DNA of 64,000 bases from Eubacteriales bacterium. Lineage in GTDB: Bacteria > Bacillota > Clostridia > Lachnospirales > Lachnospiraceae. Within the stretch, counting starts at the first letter, position 1, and each line of letters opens with the position of its first letter. Below are positions 1 through 8,881 of the stretch, piece after piece. A program made the translations under genes and the position numbers. The notes below the pieces were generated by a model that had not been told where the DNA came from, did not search any database, and was given only the letters and a program-made list of their open reading frames with translations. The stretch spans positions 49,069 to 113,068 of the forward strand of contig JAUNSC010000006.1 in the NCBI GenBank assembly GCA_030539395.1, given 5' to 3'.

Positions 1-1
1 C

Positions 2-547
2 AATGCCGATGAGATGGTTGGACGCCCATATCCGTACGATGACTATGAGAACAATGTATCCGGCAAAGAACAGGTAGATGGACGGGTATACTTCGTGACA
101 GGTGCAGATGAACTCCAGGCAGTTCTGGATGAGTATGGAATGGAAGCGGACCCGGCTGCAATTTATGAGACGATCGAAGCATATGACAGAGCGATCATGG
201 CTGGCGAACAGCCGGAAGACGTTGCAAAGAGTCAGGCAAGCCGGCTTATCGGTAATGCAGAGCTGGATGAGAAAGATAACTACAATGCAGATACTTATGA
301 ATTGGATGGTGTACTGCTTCGTGTAAGAATCATGGCTCCGTCTACACATCATACCATGGGTGGTCTGTCTACTGATGCACAGCGCCATGTACTGGATGAA
401 GAAGGCAATATTATTGAAGGACTGTATGCAGCTGGTGAAGTTACCGGCGGTATCCATGGCGGTAATCGTCTGGGTGGTAACGCGATCGTGGAAATTTTCG
501 TTTCCGGCCGTACAGCAGCAAATGCGATTCAGGAAGACAATAAATAG
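2..547 (+). CDS. FAD-dependent fumarate reductase-like flavoprotein, C-terminal part
   Basis: Only the last 181 residues are in the window; the reading frame is open to the left edge. The end of the protein has the FAD-binding finish of the fumarate reductase/succinate dehydrogenase flavoprotein family: STHHTMGGL, then [21 protein letters not shown] and a closing small-residue helix. Soluble relatives in gut Firmicutes reduce fumarate, urocanate or similar enoates and usually carry an N-terminal FMN-binding domain, which cannot be checked here. The substrate is therefore unknown. A strong hairpin terminator follows directly. Confidence 0.85.
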   Translation, partial: NADEMVGRPYPYDDYENNVSGKEQVDGRVYFVTGADELQAVLDEYGMEADPAAIYETIEAYDRAIMAGEQPEDVAKSQASRLIGNAELDEKDNYNADTYELDGVLLRVRIMAPSTHHTMGGLSTDAQRHVLDEEGNIIEGLYAAGEVTGGIHGGNRLGGNAIVEIFVSGRTAANAIQEDNK

Positions 548-562
548 GAAGTATTTCCGGAC

Positions 563-597
563 AAAAATAAAGAGCCGAATAACGGCTCTTTATTTTT
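563..597. terminator. Bidirectional intrinsic terminator
   Basis: A perfect 15-bp stem (563-577 with 583-597) around the loop AATAA. The core is GAGCCG/CGGCTC with an A-rich left flank and T-rich right flank, so it has a U-tract on either strand. It separates the converging flavoprotein gene and the minus-strand CorC-type gene and can serve both. Confidence 0.9.
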
Positions 598-606
598 GCA
601 GTTTTT

Positions 607-1869
607 TCATGATTCAGAAGCTTTTGGAAGATACATATGTATCTTATCGATTCTGTTTTTATCTACGGAATCGACCACCAGCTTAATTTCACCGGCAGCA
701 GTGACTGTTTCACCGGCAACAGGAAGATGATCAAGATATTCTATCATAAGACCGCCAAGGGAATCATAATCTTCCGAGTGGAGAGATAATCCCAGGGCAT
801 CATTGATATCATCCAGTTTCATAGAAGCTTCTATCACATACTCTTCATCGGAAATTTTCTTTATCAGCTCTTCTTCATCCTTGTCGTATTCATCACGGAT
901 TTCACCGACAATTTCTTCAAGAAGATCCTCCAGAGTAATCAGTCCGGCAGTTGCACCGTATTCGTCCAGAACGATCGTAAAATTAATAGAAGCCTGACGC
1001 ATTTCTTCCAGAAGCTCAGAGGTGTTTTTGTATTCATAGGTAAAATATGGTTCACGCATCAGACTGCGGATATTAAAGGAACCTGCATCACAGAAAAGAA
1101 GATCTTTAATGTTAAGGACACCAATCACATTATCTGTGCTTTCTTCATAGACCGGAAGCCGTGTGAATTTTTCTTCCCGGAATACATTCATTACGTTATC
1201 GTAGGAAGCATTTACATCAACAGAAACCATGTCTACACGGGGAACCATAATATCCCTGGCCTGTGTATCCCCAAAATCAAACACATTATAGATCATCTGC
1301 TTTTCTTCCTGCTCAATAACACCATCTTCATGACTGACATCCACATAGGTGCGCAGTTCTGTTTCTGTCATAGTACTGCCGCTGTTTTTCGTATCAATAT
1401 GCAGCAGGCTCAGAAAGAGGTGAGAAAGCTGGTTGGTGATAAAAATAAGCGGGGTCAGGATTTTCATTAATATCCATATTATCCGGGCATAGGCGAGGGC
1501 AAGTTTTTCGGCGTAAAAAGTAGCAAAGGTCTTAGGCGATATCTCACCGAAAATTAATACTAACAGAGTCAGGACGCCGGTACCGATACTGATTCCCAGA
1601 TTTCCAAACAGATTCATCATCAGGGAAGTGGTAAGGGAAGACGCTGTCAGATTAACAATGTTGTTCCCTATTAAAATAGCACCAAGCATTTTACCGGGAT
1701 CTTCTGTTACCTTCAGCAGCGTAGCAGCGCGGCGGTCTCCATCAGATGCCAATCCTTTGATCCTTATTTTGTTTACAGTAGTAAGTGCTGTTTCCGCAGA
1801 GGAAAAAAATGCGGATAATATCAGCAAGATTAGTATAACGCCAAGTTGTATGGTGTCATCTGAACCCAA
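607..1869 (-). CDS. Hemolysin-family CNNM/CorC membrane protein (DUF21-CBS-CorC)
   Basis: About 420 residues. The N-terminal DUF21 region has several membrane segments and the family's SAFFSSAETAL sequence. A CBS-domain pair occupies the middle and a CorC_HlyC domain the C-terminus (TAGLITLEDLLEEIVGEI leads into it). Proteins of this family are linked to magnesium or cobalt efflux; the old name hemolysin is not evidence of haemolysis. The chosen start is TTG at 1869, about 8 nt after an AAAGGAGATGATG ribosome site. A longer frame from TTG 1893 would place that site inside the gene. It is transcribed alone, away from its right neighbour. Confidence 0.88.
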   Translation of the reverse strand: MGSDDTIQLGVILILLILSAFFSSAETALTTVNKIRIKGLASDGDRRAATLLKVTEDPGKMLGAILIGNNIVNLTASSLTTSLMMNLFGNLGISIGTGVLTLLVLIFGEISPKTFATFYAEKLALAYARIIWILMKILTPLIFITNQLSHLFLSLLHIDTKNSGSTMTETELRTYVDVSHEDGVIEQEEKQMIYNVFDFGDTQARDIMVPRVDMVSVDVNASYDNVMNVFREEKFTRLPVYEESTDNVIGVLNIKDLLFCDAGSFNIRSLMREPYFTYEYKNTSELLEEMRQASINFTIVLDEYGATAGLITLEDLLEEIVGEIRDEYDKDEEELIKKISDEEYVIEASMKLDDINDALGLSLHSEDYDSLGGLMIEYLDHLPVAGETVTAAGEIKLVVDSVDKNRIDKIHMYLPKASES

Positions 1870-1918
1870 AACATCATCTCCTTTTTTGTACAAAAGTTCA
1901 GATTGTATTTATCAATAC

Positions 1919-1947
1919 ATAATACCTTATATCAGTAAAAAATTCAA
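1919..1947 (-). promoter_or_regulatory. Sigma-A type promoter for the CorC-type gene
   Basis: On the minus strand, TTGAAT (1947-1942), a 17-bp spacer and TATTAT (1924-1919) lie about 50 bp before the TTG start. Both hexamers are close to consensus. Confidence 0.6.
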
Positions 1948-2060
1948 TAAAACGCTTTAAATTTTATAGTTTTATAATATTTTCAGGTTGTCATATACAG
2001 GAGATATTACGCATATATTGAAACAAAGGTAAAAATAAGCGGATATGAGGGAGGAAGATG

Positions 2061-2423
2061 ATGAGAAGCAGTGCAAATATCAGGACAGTGCTGAAGGCCT
2101 TGATTTTTTCTTATATTATAACAGGAGCCATGTTACTGTTGACGGCTGTATTGCTGTATAAAATGGAACCTGAACAGAGTTTTGTGTCAGCGGGAATACT
2201 GGTGATATATGTGCTCAGCAGTTTTCTTGGAGGACTGGCAGCAGGAAAGAGCATTGGCAGCAGAAAATTTATATGGGGACTGATTACCGGTGCGGCTTAT
2301 TTTTTCTTTCTTCTGGCGGCTTCATGGATGTTCGGAGGAGGGACACATTCCGGTGCAAGCCAGATTATTACGACCATGCTGCTCTGTCTTGGGGGCGGTA
2401 CGCTGGGAGGTATGCTGGCGTGA
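2061..2423 (+). CDS. TIGR04086 family membrane protein
   Basis: A 120-residue, very hydrophobic protein with about four predicted membrane segments and glycine-rich turns (SSFLGGLAAGKSIGSR, then LGGGTLGGMLA at the end). It fits TIGR04086, a small clostridial integral membrane family of unknown function. Two ATGs are in tandem; 2061 is preferred because GGAGG (2050-2054) is 6 nt away, against 3 nt for 2058. It stands alone between the divergent CorC-type gene and rho. No function can be inferred from context. Confidence 0.75.
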   Translation: MRSSANIRTVLKALIFSYIITGAMLLLTAVLLYKMEPEQSFVSAGILVIYVLSSFLGGLAAGKSIGSRKFIWGLITGAAYFFFLLAASWMFGGGTHSGASQIITTMLLCLGGGTLGGMLA

Positions 2424-2602
2424 CAAAAAGAAAAATGTTGCTTTTTACTGTATTATGTGATATAGTGTGAATGTTTAAAGAGTATATTCTATTCATATCG
2501 TTTCAGGTCATATCAGACAAAGGTCCCGTATATACAAATAGAAAATTGTTGACGTAATGTGGAGTGGATAAATACAAAAGCGGGAAAGAAAGGATTTAAT
2601 TT

Positions 2603-4024
2603 ATGACAAGAGAGCAGTACGAGTCACTTTCAGCAGTGCAGTTAAAGGATATTGCAAAGGCGAGAGGTATAAAGGTTTCTGCCGGAATGCGTAAAGCAGA
2701 AGTGGTAGAATTGATGCTTGAAGAAGATTTAAAAAGGGAGCAGCAGGATCTTGCCGAAGGAAAAGAAAAGGCTGCGGCACCGGTCAGGGTTGAGACGGAA
2801 AAGCAGTTGAATTCAGATAAAGCGGAGACGGCTGCACAGAAAAATACTGCCGAAGGAACAAATTCGGACAAGCCGCCTATGGATATTGCACAGCTTGACA
2901 GCGGTGTGACTGCCAGGGGAATATTGGAAGTGCTGCCGGATGGGTATGGATTTATCCGCAGCAATAATTATCTTCCCGGAGAGAATGACGTTTATGTATC
3001 GCCTTCTCAGATTCGCCGTTTTGGTCTCAAAACAGGAGATATCCTTGCGGGAAATACAAGGATCAAGACGATGCAGGAGAAATTCAGCGCTTTGCTTTAT
3101 CTGACATCCATAAATGGAAAAACACCTTCTGAAGCAGCCAGAAGATATAATTTTGAGGATATGACGCCAATTTTCCCAAATGAGAGACTTAGGCTTGAGC
3201 GCAGCAGCAAAGAAGTTTCAATGCGCATCGTGGATTTGATTTCACCTGTCGGGAAGGGACAGCGAGGAATGATCGTATCTCAGCCCAAGGCAGGAAAAAC
3301 AACACTTTTAAAAGATGTGGCTAAATCAATTTTGAGGAATAATCCGGAAATTCATCTGATGATCCTTCTGATCGACGAGCGTCCGGAGGAAGTAACAGAT
3401 ATAAAAGAAGCAATCGTAGGAAAGAATGTGGAAGTCATATATTCTACTTTTGATGAGCTGCCGGAGCATCATAAAAGAGTTTCTGAGATGGTGATTGAGC
3501 GTGCAAAGCGTCTGGTGGAACATAAGCAGGATGTTGTCATTCTTCTGGATAGTATTACACGTCTTGCCAGAGCTTATAATCTGGTAGTTCCCCCAAGCGG
3601 ACGTACTCTGTCAGGAGGTCTTGATCCTGCGGCATTGCATATGCCGAAAAGATTTTTTGGTGCGGCCAGAAATATGCGTGAGGGAGGAAGCCTGACGGTA
3701 CTTGCGACTGCATTGGTGGATACCGGAAGCAAGATGGACGATGTCGTGTACGAGGAATTTAAAGGAACCGGTAATATGGAACTGGTACTTGACAGGAAGC
3801 TTTCTGAAAAACGGATATTTCCTGCTATTGATATTCAGAAATCCAGTACGCGCCGTGAAGATCTGCTGCTTGACAGAGATGAGCAGGAGGCTGTGGATAT
3901 AATGCGGAGAGCGTTAAATGGAATGAAATCTGATGAGGCGGTGGAAAATATTCTGAATCTGTTTGTCCGTACACGTGATAACAAAGAATTTGTACAGACT
4001 GTCAAAAAGCAGAAATATATTTAG
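2603..4024 (+). CDS. rho: Transcription termination factor Rho
   Basis: A 473-residue hexameric RNA-dependent ATPase/helicase that ends transcription. In order: Rho_N helical domain (about 1-45), a lysine/glutamate-rich linker (45-95), an RNA-binding cold-shock fold ([14 protein letters not shown], about 100-170) and the RecA-type motor with P-loop [12 protein letters not shown] near residue 226, [14 protein letters not shown] and the Walker B-like [16 protein letters not shown]. The inserted linker makes it longer than the roughly 420-residue E. coli protein, which is common in Firmicutes. GAAAGGA precedes the ATG. rpmE follows it, an arrangement often seen in Firmicutes. Confidence 0.97.
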   Translation: MTREQYESLSAVQLKDIAKARGIKVSAGMRKAEVVELMLEEDLKREQQDLAEGKEKAAAPVRVETEKQLNSDKAETAAQKNTAEGTNSDKPPMDIAQLDSGVTARGILEVLPDGYGFIRSNNYLPGENDVYVSPSQIRRFGLKTGDILAGNTRIKTMQEKFSALLYLTSINGKTPSEAARRYNFEDMTPIFPNERLRLERSSKEVSMRIVDLISPVGKGQRGMIVSQPKAGKTTLLKDVAKSILRNNPEIHLMILLIDERPEEVTDIKEAIVGKNVEVIYSTFDELPEHHKRVSEMVIERAKRLVEHKQDVVILLDSITRLARAYNLVVPPSGRTLSGGLDPAALHMPKRFFGAARNMREGGSLTVLATALVDTGSKMDDVVYEEFKGTGNMELVLDRKLSEKRIFPAIDIQKSSTRREDLLLDRDEQEAVDIMRRALNGMKSDEAVENILNLFVRTRDNKEFVQTVKKQKYI

Positions 4025-4027
4025 TAC

Positions 4028-4056
4028 TTGCAAAACCAGAGAGAATATGCTATACT
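4028..4056 (+). promoter_or_regulatory. Sigma-A promoter for the rpmE operon
   Basis: TTGCAA (4028-4033), a 17-bp spacer and TATACT (4051-4056), starting three bases after the rho stop codon. The predicted transcript begins near 4063 and carries a leader of about 140 nt before rpmE. Confidence 0.75.
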
Positions 4057-4069
4057 TCCTGTGTTGTTT

Positions 4070-4172
4070 AACTGTATGGACTTACAGGGCTAGCCCGGGA
4101 TATCTTGTCGTGGAAACATGAGGAGCGGCATTGGCCGGGAATCGACCGGACGGATCTGTTCGGTAAGCAGTT
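4070..4172 (+). promoter_or_regulatory. Structured 5' leader of rpmE (candidate L31 autoregulatory leader)
   Basis: AACTG (4070-4074) and CTTAC (4081-4085), separated by a 6-nt bulge, pair perfectly with GTAAGCAGTT (4163-4172), giving a 10-bp helix that closes a domain of about 80 nt. Inside, CCCGG pairs with CCGGG and ACCGGAC can pair with GTTCGGT through one G-U. Ribosomal protein genes often have leaders that bind their own product, and L31 leaders are known in several bacterial groups. Assignment to such a family is inference; no covariance search was possible. Confidence 0.55.
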
Positions 4173-4201
4173 CACAAAAATGAGAATAAGAGGTGAAAAA
4201 A

Positions 4202-4405
4202 ATGAGAGAAGGAATCCATCCTGATTACCATCAGGCAACCGTAACATGCAACTGCGGCAATACATTTACAACAGGTTCTACAAAGAAAGATATCCATGTT
4301 GAAATCTGTTCTAAATGCCATTCATTCTACACAGGACAGCAGAAATCAGCAGCAGCTCGCGGTCGTATTGATAAATTCAATAAGAAATACGGTATTAAGG
4401 CATAA
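4202..4405 (+). CDS. rpmE: 50S ribosomal protein L31, zinc-binding form
   Basis: A 67-residue large-subunit protein beginning MREGIHPDY. Cysteines 16, 18, 36 and 39 (CNCG and CSKCH) make this the zinc-containing C+ type of L31. The frame can extend to a GTG at 4193, but the AGAGGTG that contains that codon is the ribosome site for ATG 4202. It heads the group rpmE, DUF1385, prmC, prfA, a common Firmicute order joining a ribosomal protein to translation termination. A hairpin terminator follows, so the downstream genes are read partly through it or from another promoter. Confidence 0.96.
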   Translation: MREGIHPDYHQATVTCNCGNTFTTGSTKKDIHVEICSKCHSFYTGQQKSAAARGRIDKFNKKYGIKA

Positions 4406-4421
4406 TAGAGATTGGAATGAT

Positions 4422-4453
4422 AAGGTTGGGGTTGAAAAATCTCAACCTTTTTT
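4422..4453 (+). terminator. Intrinsic terminator after rpmE
   Basis: AAGGTTGGGG (4422-4431) pairs with TCTCAACCTT (4440-4449) through eight Watson-Crick pairs and two G-U pairs, followed by a run of T to 4453. It lies 31 bp before the DUF1385 start. Confidence 0.8.
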
Positions 4454-4484
4454 ACACTGTGGGAAGCATATTTGGAGGCGAAAT

Positions 4485-5567
4485 ATGAATATGAAAGGTT
4501 CCGGAATCGGAGGCCAGGCGGTCATGGAAGGTGTTATGATGAAAAATGGTGACCGGTATGCGGTGGCGGTACGTAAACCGGATAAAGAAATTATTGTAAA
4601 GACATCAGAGTCACCGGCATTCATCAAAGGCAGGAAGGTGTTGTCACTTCCCTTTATAAGAGGAGTGTTCAGCTTTGTGGACTCTCTTGTGCTGGGAATG
4701 AAGACACTGACTTATTCTGCCGGATTCTTTGATGACGAAGAAGAGGAAGCTGAAAAAGAACCGTCTAAACTGGAGAAGAAGATAGACAGTTTTCTTAATA
4801 CAAAAAAGGGTATGGATATCCTGCTTGGGATTACGGTGGCAATATCTATGGTCCTTGCAGTAGGAATATTTATGATACTGCCCTATATGGCATCTACATT
4901 GCTGAAGAATATCGGAGCATCTCAGAATGTGATCGTTGTGGCAGAGGGTATTTTGAAAATAGTAATTTTTCTTCTGTATATTAAACTGATTTCTACGATG
5001 AAAGATATTCAGAGAGTATTTATGTATCACGGCGCCGAACATAAGTGCATCAACTGTATTGAACATGGGCTGGAGCTGAATGTGGAAAATGTTATGAAAA
5101 GTTCCAGAGAACATAAGCGCTGCGGTACAAGTTTTCTTCTGATCGTAATGATTGTCAGTGTGATTGCCCATATGTTTATCCGGGTGGATTCAAAGATTCT
5201 TGGTCTTGTGATCCGTGTCCTGCTTCTTCCTGTAATTGCGGGCATTTCTTATGAGTTTATCCGCCTGGCAGGCTGTTCGGAAAATAAACTGGTAAATCTT
5301 TTGAGCAAACCGGGAATGATGCTTCAGCGTCAGACAACAAGGGAACCTTCACCGGATATGGTAGAGGTGGCCATCGCCTCGGTGGAAGCGGTATTTGACT
5401 GGAAAAAATTTCTGAATGAAAATTTCGGAACAGATTATGAGATTGTGGAAAAAGAATATGTCTGCGGTGAAACGATCGTTCCGGGAACAGAGAAAGAACA
5501 TATGACCACAAATAAGGCAGATGCGGAAAATATTTCCGGCGGTGCGGCAGATGGTGCCGTTTCATGA
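4485..5567 (+). CDS. DUF1385 family membrane protein (YqhQ-like)
   Basis: A 360-residue protein starting with the family signature GGQAVMEGVMM within the first 20 residues. Four or so hydrophobic segments lie between about 105 and 270, with the conserved YHGAEHKCINCIE block in a loop between them. The tail is polar. The family is widespread in Firmicutes next to prmC and prfA, and its function is unknown. ATG 4485 has GGAGG (4474-4478) at 6 nt; the longer frame back to 4296 runs through rpmE and is not used. The stop overlaps the prmC start as ATGA, implying translational coupling. Confidence 0.9.
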   Translation: MNMKGSGIGGQAVMEGVMMKNGDRYAVAVRKPDKEIIVKTSESPAFIKGRKVLSLPFIRGVFSFVDSLVLGMKTLTYSAGFFDDEEEEAEKEPSKLEKKIDSFLNTKKGMDILLGITVAISMVLAVGIFMILPYMASTLLKNIGASQNVIVVAEGILKIVIFLLYIKLISTMKDIQRVFMYHGAEHKCINCIEHGLELNVENVMKSSREHKRCGTSFLLIVMIVSVIAHMFIRVDSKILGLVIRVLLLPVIAGISYEFIRLAGCSENKLVNLLSKPGMMLQRQTTREPSPDMVEVAIASVEAVFDWKKFLNENFGTDYEIVEKEYVCGETIVPGTEKEHMTTNKADAENISGGAADGAVS

Positions 5568-6400
5568 ATTGTCGGGAACTTTTACAAAATGGCAGGAATT
5601 ATCTGGAATCCTGTAATGTACCGGATTCGGACGTTGACGCATGGTTGTTATTTGAGTTCGTCACAGGAATAGACCGGACACATTATTTTTTAAGACAGAC
5701 GGAAGAATGCGATACTAAATGGCAGGAAAAATATGAGGAACTGATTGAAAAGCGTGGACAACACATACCGCTTCAGCATTTGACGGGACAGCAGGAATTT
5801 ATGGGATTTCCTTTCAGGGTGAATGAACATGTGCTGATACCAAGACAGGACACAGAGCTTCTGGTAACAGAGGCTTTGAAAAGGATAAAAGCAGGAAACA
5901 GCGTACTTGATATGTGTACCGGTTCCGGCTGCATTATTATCAGTCTGCAAAAATTATGCGGCAGTCCAAAGGGCAGGTATGTGGCAGTGGATATATCAGA
6001 AGAGGCGCTTTTGACGGCTGAGGAGAATGCAGCCGGTCTTGGAGCGGACGTGGAATTTGTCCGCAGTGATCTGTTTGAAAAAGTTGATGGAAGATATGAT
6101 TGCATTGTATCAAATCCGCCTTATATAAAAAGCGGTGAAATAGGGAAACTGATGCCGGAGGTAAAAGATCATGAGCCGGTCCTTGCACTGGATGGCCTGG
6201 AGGATGGGCTGTACTTTTACAGAAGGATAATAAAAGATGCAGCCAGGTATCTGAAAAGCGGCGGATGGCTGTTGTTCGAAATTGGATTTGATCAGGGAAA
6301 AGCTGTGTCAGAGTTGATGGAAGAGCAGGGATACACTGAGCTGGAAATAAAGAAAGATTTGGCCGGGCTTGACCGGGTTGTGATTGGAAAAAGCCGATAG
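5564..6400 (+). CDS. prmC: Release factor N5-glutamine methyltransferase PrmC
   Basis: A 278-residue SAM-dependent enzyme that methylates the glutamine of the GGQ motif in RF1 and RF2. The N-terminal helical substrate domain is followed by the Rossmann core with SAM motif [10 protein letters not shown] (about 115-125) and the catalytic NPPY at 184-187, which holds the amide of the target glutamine. The ATG overlaps the DUF1385 stop. One of its substrates, RF1, is encoded 11 bp downstream; the other, RF2, is at 40222-41347. Confidence 0.96.
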   Translation: MNCRELLQNGRNYLESCNVPDSDVDAWLLFEFVTGIDRTHYFLRQTEECDTKWQEKYEELIEKRGQHIPLQHLTGQQEFMGFPFRVNEHVLIPRQDTELLVTEALKRIKAGNSVLDMCTGSGCIIISLQKLCGSPKGRYVAVDISEEALLTAEENAAGLGADVEFVRSDLFEKVDGRYDCIVSNPPYIKSGEIGKLMPEVKDHEPVLALDGLEDGLYFYRRIIKDAARYLKSGGWLLFEIGFDQGKAVSELMEEQGYTELEIKKDLAGLDRVVIGKSR

Positions 6401-6411
6401 GAGGAAGAGAA

Positions 6412-7485
6412 ATGTTTGATAAACTGGAGGATTTGCTGGTTCGATTTGAAGAACTTCTCAATGAATTGAATGAGCCTGGGGTGGCAGCTGATGCCGCTCG
6501 TTTTCAGAAACTCATGAAGGAGCAGAGCAGCCTGCAGCCCATTGTAGATGCATATAAGGAGTATAAAGATTGTAAGCAGACGGTGGAAGACAGCCTTTCC
6601 ATGCTGGAGAGTGAGTCGGATGAAGAAATGCGGGAACTTTTAAAGGATGAGCTGAATACAGCAAAGGCCCGTATTACAGAGCTGGAGACAGAATTGAAAA
6701 TTCTTCTTCTTCCGAAGGACCCGAATGATGACAAAAACGTTATTGTGGAAATCCGCGCCGGAGCAGGCGGAGATGAAGCTGCGCTTTTTGCAGCGGAAAT
6801 GTATCGTCTGTATGTAAAATATGCGGAAAAACGCCGATGGAAAGTGGAAATGATGAATGCTGATGAAATTGGCATCGGAGGCATGAAGGAAGTCAATTTC
6901 ATGATAAGCGGAGTTGGTGCATATTCCAGATTAAAATATGAGAGCGGTGTTCACCGTGTACAGCGTGTTCCGGAAACAGAATCCGGCGGAAGAATTCATA
7001 CATCGACGATCACGGTGGCAGTGATGCCGGAAGTAGAAGATGTGGATGTCGTAATTGACGAGAAAGATATCCGCATAGACGTTATGCGTGCCTCCGGAAA
7101 CGGCGGCCAGTGTGTCAATACGACAGACTCCGCAGTCAGACTGACCCACTATCCCACAGGAATCGTGGTGTACAGCCAGACAGAAAAATCTCAGCTGCAG
7201 AATAAGGCGAAGGCATTTGCCCTGCTGCGTGCAAAACTTTATGATATTGAGCAACAGAAAGCTCATGATGCTGAGGCGGAACTCCGGAGAAGCCAGATTG
7301 GTACCGGTGACCGTTCAGAAAAGATCCGTACTTACAACTTCCCCCAGGGCCGCGTGACAGATCATAGAATCAAACTTACCTTGTATAAGCTGGATTCTGT
7401 CATGAACGGAGATATCGATGAGCTGCTGGACAGCCTGATCGCGGCAGACCAGGCGGCGAAGCTTGTTAAAATGAATGAGGAATAA
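6412..7485 (+). CDS. prfA: Peptide chain release factor 1
   Basis: A 357-residue class I release factor that reads UAA and UAG. The GGQ tripeptide at 231-233 sits in [16 protein letters not shown] and triggers peptidyl-tRNA hydrolysis. The PxT-type codon-recognition region lies upstream, and the coiled-coil N-terminal domain is as expected. An AGGAGG site precedes the ATG. It is the last gene of the rpmE-DUF1385-prmC-prfA group. Confidence 0.97.
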   Translation: MFDKLEDLLVRFEELLNELNEPGVAADAARFQKLMKEQSSLQPIVDAYKEYKDCKQTVEDSLSMLESESDEEMRELLKDELNTAKARITELETELKILLLPKDPNDDKNVIVEIRAGAGGDEAALFAAEMYRLYVKYAEKRRWKVEMMNADEIGIGGMKEVNFMISGVGAYSRLKYESGVHRVQRVPETESGGRIHTSTITVAVMPEVEDVDVVIDEKDIRIDVMRASGNGGQCVNTTDSAVRLTHYPTGIVVYSQTEKSQLQNKAKAFALLRAKLYDIEQQKAHDAEAELRRSQIGTGDRSEKIRTYNFPQGRVTDHRIKLTLYKLDSVMNGDIDELLDSLIAADQAAKLVKMNEE

Positions 7486-7518
7486 AGGATCGGGTTCAAT
7501 AATTCATAATGATGTAAG

Positions 7519-7557
7519 AGCCTTCTGTGAAAGTACAAATCACGGGAGGCTATTTTA
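7519..7557 (+). terminator. Intrinsic terminator after prfA
   Basis: A 12-bp stem (7519-7530 with 7540-7551, two G-U pairs, AGCC/GGCT at the base) and a 9-nt loop, followed by the T-rich ATTTTATT. It ends the rpmE-prfA group and opens a 311-bp gene-free stretch that also holds a promoter and a palindrome. Confidence 0.65.
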
Positions 7558-7677
7558 TTATGGATATTATGGAAAGAGAGAAAATTATCACTCAATTATG
7601 GCTGCGGGCAGACATTAAGTTTTGAAGATAACAGGACAATGTTGTTCAGTGCACGTCAAAATTTTTTCGAGAAACAC

Positions 7678-7706
7678 TTGCGTTTATGTGATTTATATGA
7701 TACAAT
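7678..7706 (+). promoter_or_regulatory. Sigma-A promoter for the DUF5688 gene
   Basis: TTGCGT (7678-7683), a 17-bp spacer and TACAAT (7701-7706). The start of transcription would be near 7713, about 85 nt before the chosen start codon. Confidence 0.65.
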
Positions 7707-7735
7707 TAGTGACACAAAACTTCTTGATTCAAATC

Positions 7736-7749
7736 TGTGCGATCGCACA
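7736..7749. promoter_or_regulatory. 14-bp perfect palindrome in the DUF5688 leader
   Basis: TGTGCGATCGCACA is perfectly self-complementary and lies about 25 nt after the predicted transcription start. Such a site could be an operator for a dimeric repressor. No cognate regulator is adjacent, so this is inference from symmetry and position. Confidence 0.35.
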
Positions 7750-7796
7750 AAATTTCCAAAAGTTTTATAAAATGAAGAGAAAGGGTGAATGTCTAT

Positions 7797-8675
7797 TTGA
7801 AGTATGAAGAGTTTATGGTATCTGTAAAGGCGGCAACGGAGGAAAGACTGGGAGAGGATGTGCAGGTACAGTTGCACAGAATCACAAAAAACAATTCGGT
7901 TGTTCTCGACGGGATGTCTATACGCAGAGAAGGAAATGGGATAGCTCCTACAATTTATCTGAATGACTTCTACCGGGATTATCAGGACGGGGCGGATATG
8001 TCGGAAATATTGGATGCGGTAGAAAAAATTTATGAGAAAAGTCTTGAAAATGCTTCCTTTGATGGGGACTTTTATATGGATTTTGAAAATGTCAGGAAAC
8101 ATCTTGCCTGCCGGATCATCAACAGAGAAAGAAACAGTGAGCTTTTGAAAAAGATACCGCACAGGGATTTCCTGGATCTTGCAGCAGTGGTTTATTATTA
8201 CTTTGAGAATGATCAAATGGGGACAGGCACAATCCTGGTACATGACAGCCATTTGAAGAACTGGCAGGTAGATGCGCAGGAACTGCTGGAAATTGCAAGG
8301 GAAAATACCAGAAAATTATTACCGGAGGAATTTGTGAGCATGCGGCAGCTTCTGGAGAAATATCATGTATTATCGGAAGAAGACACGCAGGAGAACAGTA
8401 TGTATGTTTTAACAAATAAGGGGAACTGGTTCGGGGCCGTATATATGATGTATGACTGCATTCTTGAGAAGATAGGAGAAAAGCTGGAGACAGATTTCTG
8501 GATACTTCCCAGCAGTATTCATGAATGCATTATTGTTCCTGTCAAAATCAGTATGACGAAACAGGGATTGGAGGAGATGGTCAGGGAAATCAACCGCAGT
8601 GAGGTGGATGAAGAAGAATTCCTTTCAGACCGGGTATACTTGTATCAGAGGGATGTTCACCGGCTTCGGATGTAA
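7797..8675 (+). CDS. DUF5688 family protein
   Basis: About 292 residues, acidic, with no signal peptide or membrane segment. The overall pattern (KYEEFMVSVKAATEERLG at the start; a middle NRERNSELLKKIPHRDFLDLA; a late ILPSSIHECIIVP) fits DUF5688, found in many copies in Lachnospiraceae and of unknown function. The start is probably TTG 7797, 8 nt after AAAGGGTGA. A GTG at 7785 is in frame but lies inside that site. The gene has its own promoter and terminator and is not in an operon. Confidence 0.7.
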   Translation: MKYEEFMVSVKAATEERLGEDVQVQLHRITKNNSVVLDGMSIRREGNGIAPTIYLNDFYRDYQDGADMSEILDAVEKIYEKSLENASFDGDFYMDFENVRKHLACRIINRERNSELLKKIPHRDFLDLAAVVYYYFENDQMGTGTILVHDSHLKNWQVDAQELLEIARENTRKLLPEEFVSMRQLLEKYHVLSEEDTQENSMYVLTNKGNWFGAVYMMYDCILEKIGEKLETDFWILPSSIHECIIVPVKISMTKQGLEEMVREINRSEVDEEEFLSDRVYLYQRDVHRLRM

Positions 8676-8687
8676 AAAGACTTCAGG

Positions 8688-8725
8688 GCACAAAAGTCAG
8701 GGAGCCATTCCTTGACTTTTTGTGC
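8688..8725 (+). terminator. Intrinsic terminator after the DUF5688 gene
   Basis: A long hairpin: GCACAAAA and GTCAGGGA on the left pair with TTCCTTGAC and TTTTTGTGC on the right with one bulge, loop GCCA. The T-run lies within the 3' arm. The same 3' arm supplies the -35 of the following tRNA promoter. Confidence 0.65.
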
Positions 8726-8740
8726 AATTTGTAGTATTGT
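8712..8740 (+). promoter_or_regulatory. Promoter of tRNA-Arg
   Basis: TTGACT (8712-8717), a 17-bp spacer and TATTGT (8735-8740), about 28 bp before the tRNA. The -35 is embedded in the 3' arm of the preceding terminator, so the two signals overlap. Confidence 0.6.
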
Positions 8741-8768
8741 ATTAAAGACGATGTACAGGATAGAGTAT

Positions 8769-8841
8769 GCACCTGTAGCTCAGGGGATAGAGCAGTGGTT
8801 TCCGGTACCACGTGTCGGGGGTTCGAATCCCTCCAGGTGTG
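8769..8841 (+). tRNA. tRNA-Arg (anticodon CCG)
   Basis: A complete 73-nt cloverleaf. The acceptor GCACCTG pairs with CAGGTGT (first pair G-U). The D stem is GCTC/GAGC, and the anticodon stem GTGGT/ACCAC encloses loop TTCCGGT with anticodon CCG, which reads CGG. The T arm is GGGGG-TTCGAAT-CCCTC. The 3' CCA is not encoded and must be added by the CCA enzyme. Confidence 0.95.
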
Positions 8842-8881
8842 CTGATGTGACAAATGAGAAAATAAGAACGGAGGAAAAGTA

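Noticed and set aside
2549-2577. TTGACG with ATACAA as a promoter for rho
   Set aside because: The -35 is good, but the -10 at 17 bp is poor; other spacings are outside the usual range. Not listed as a feature.
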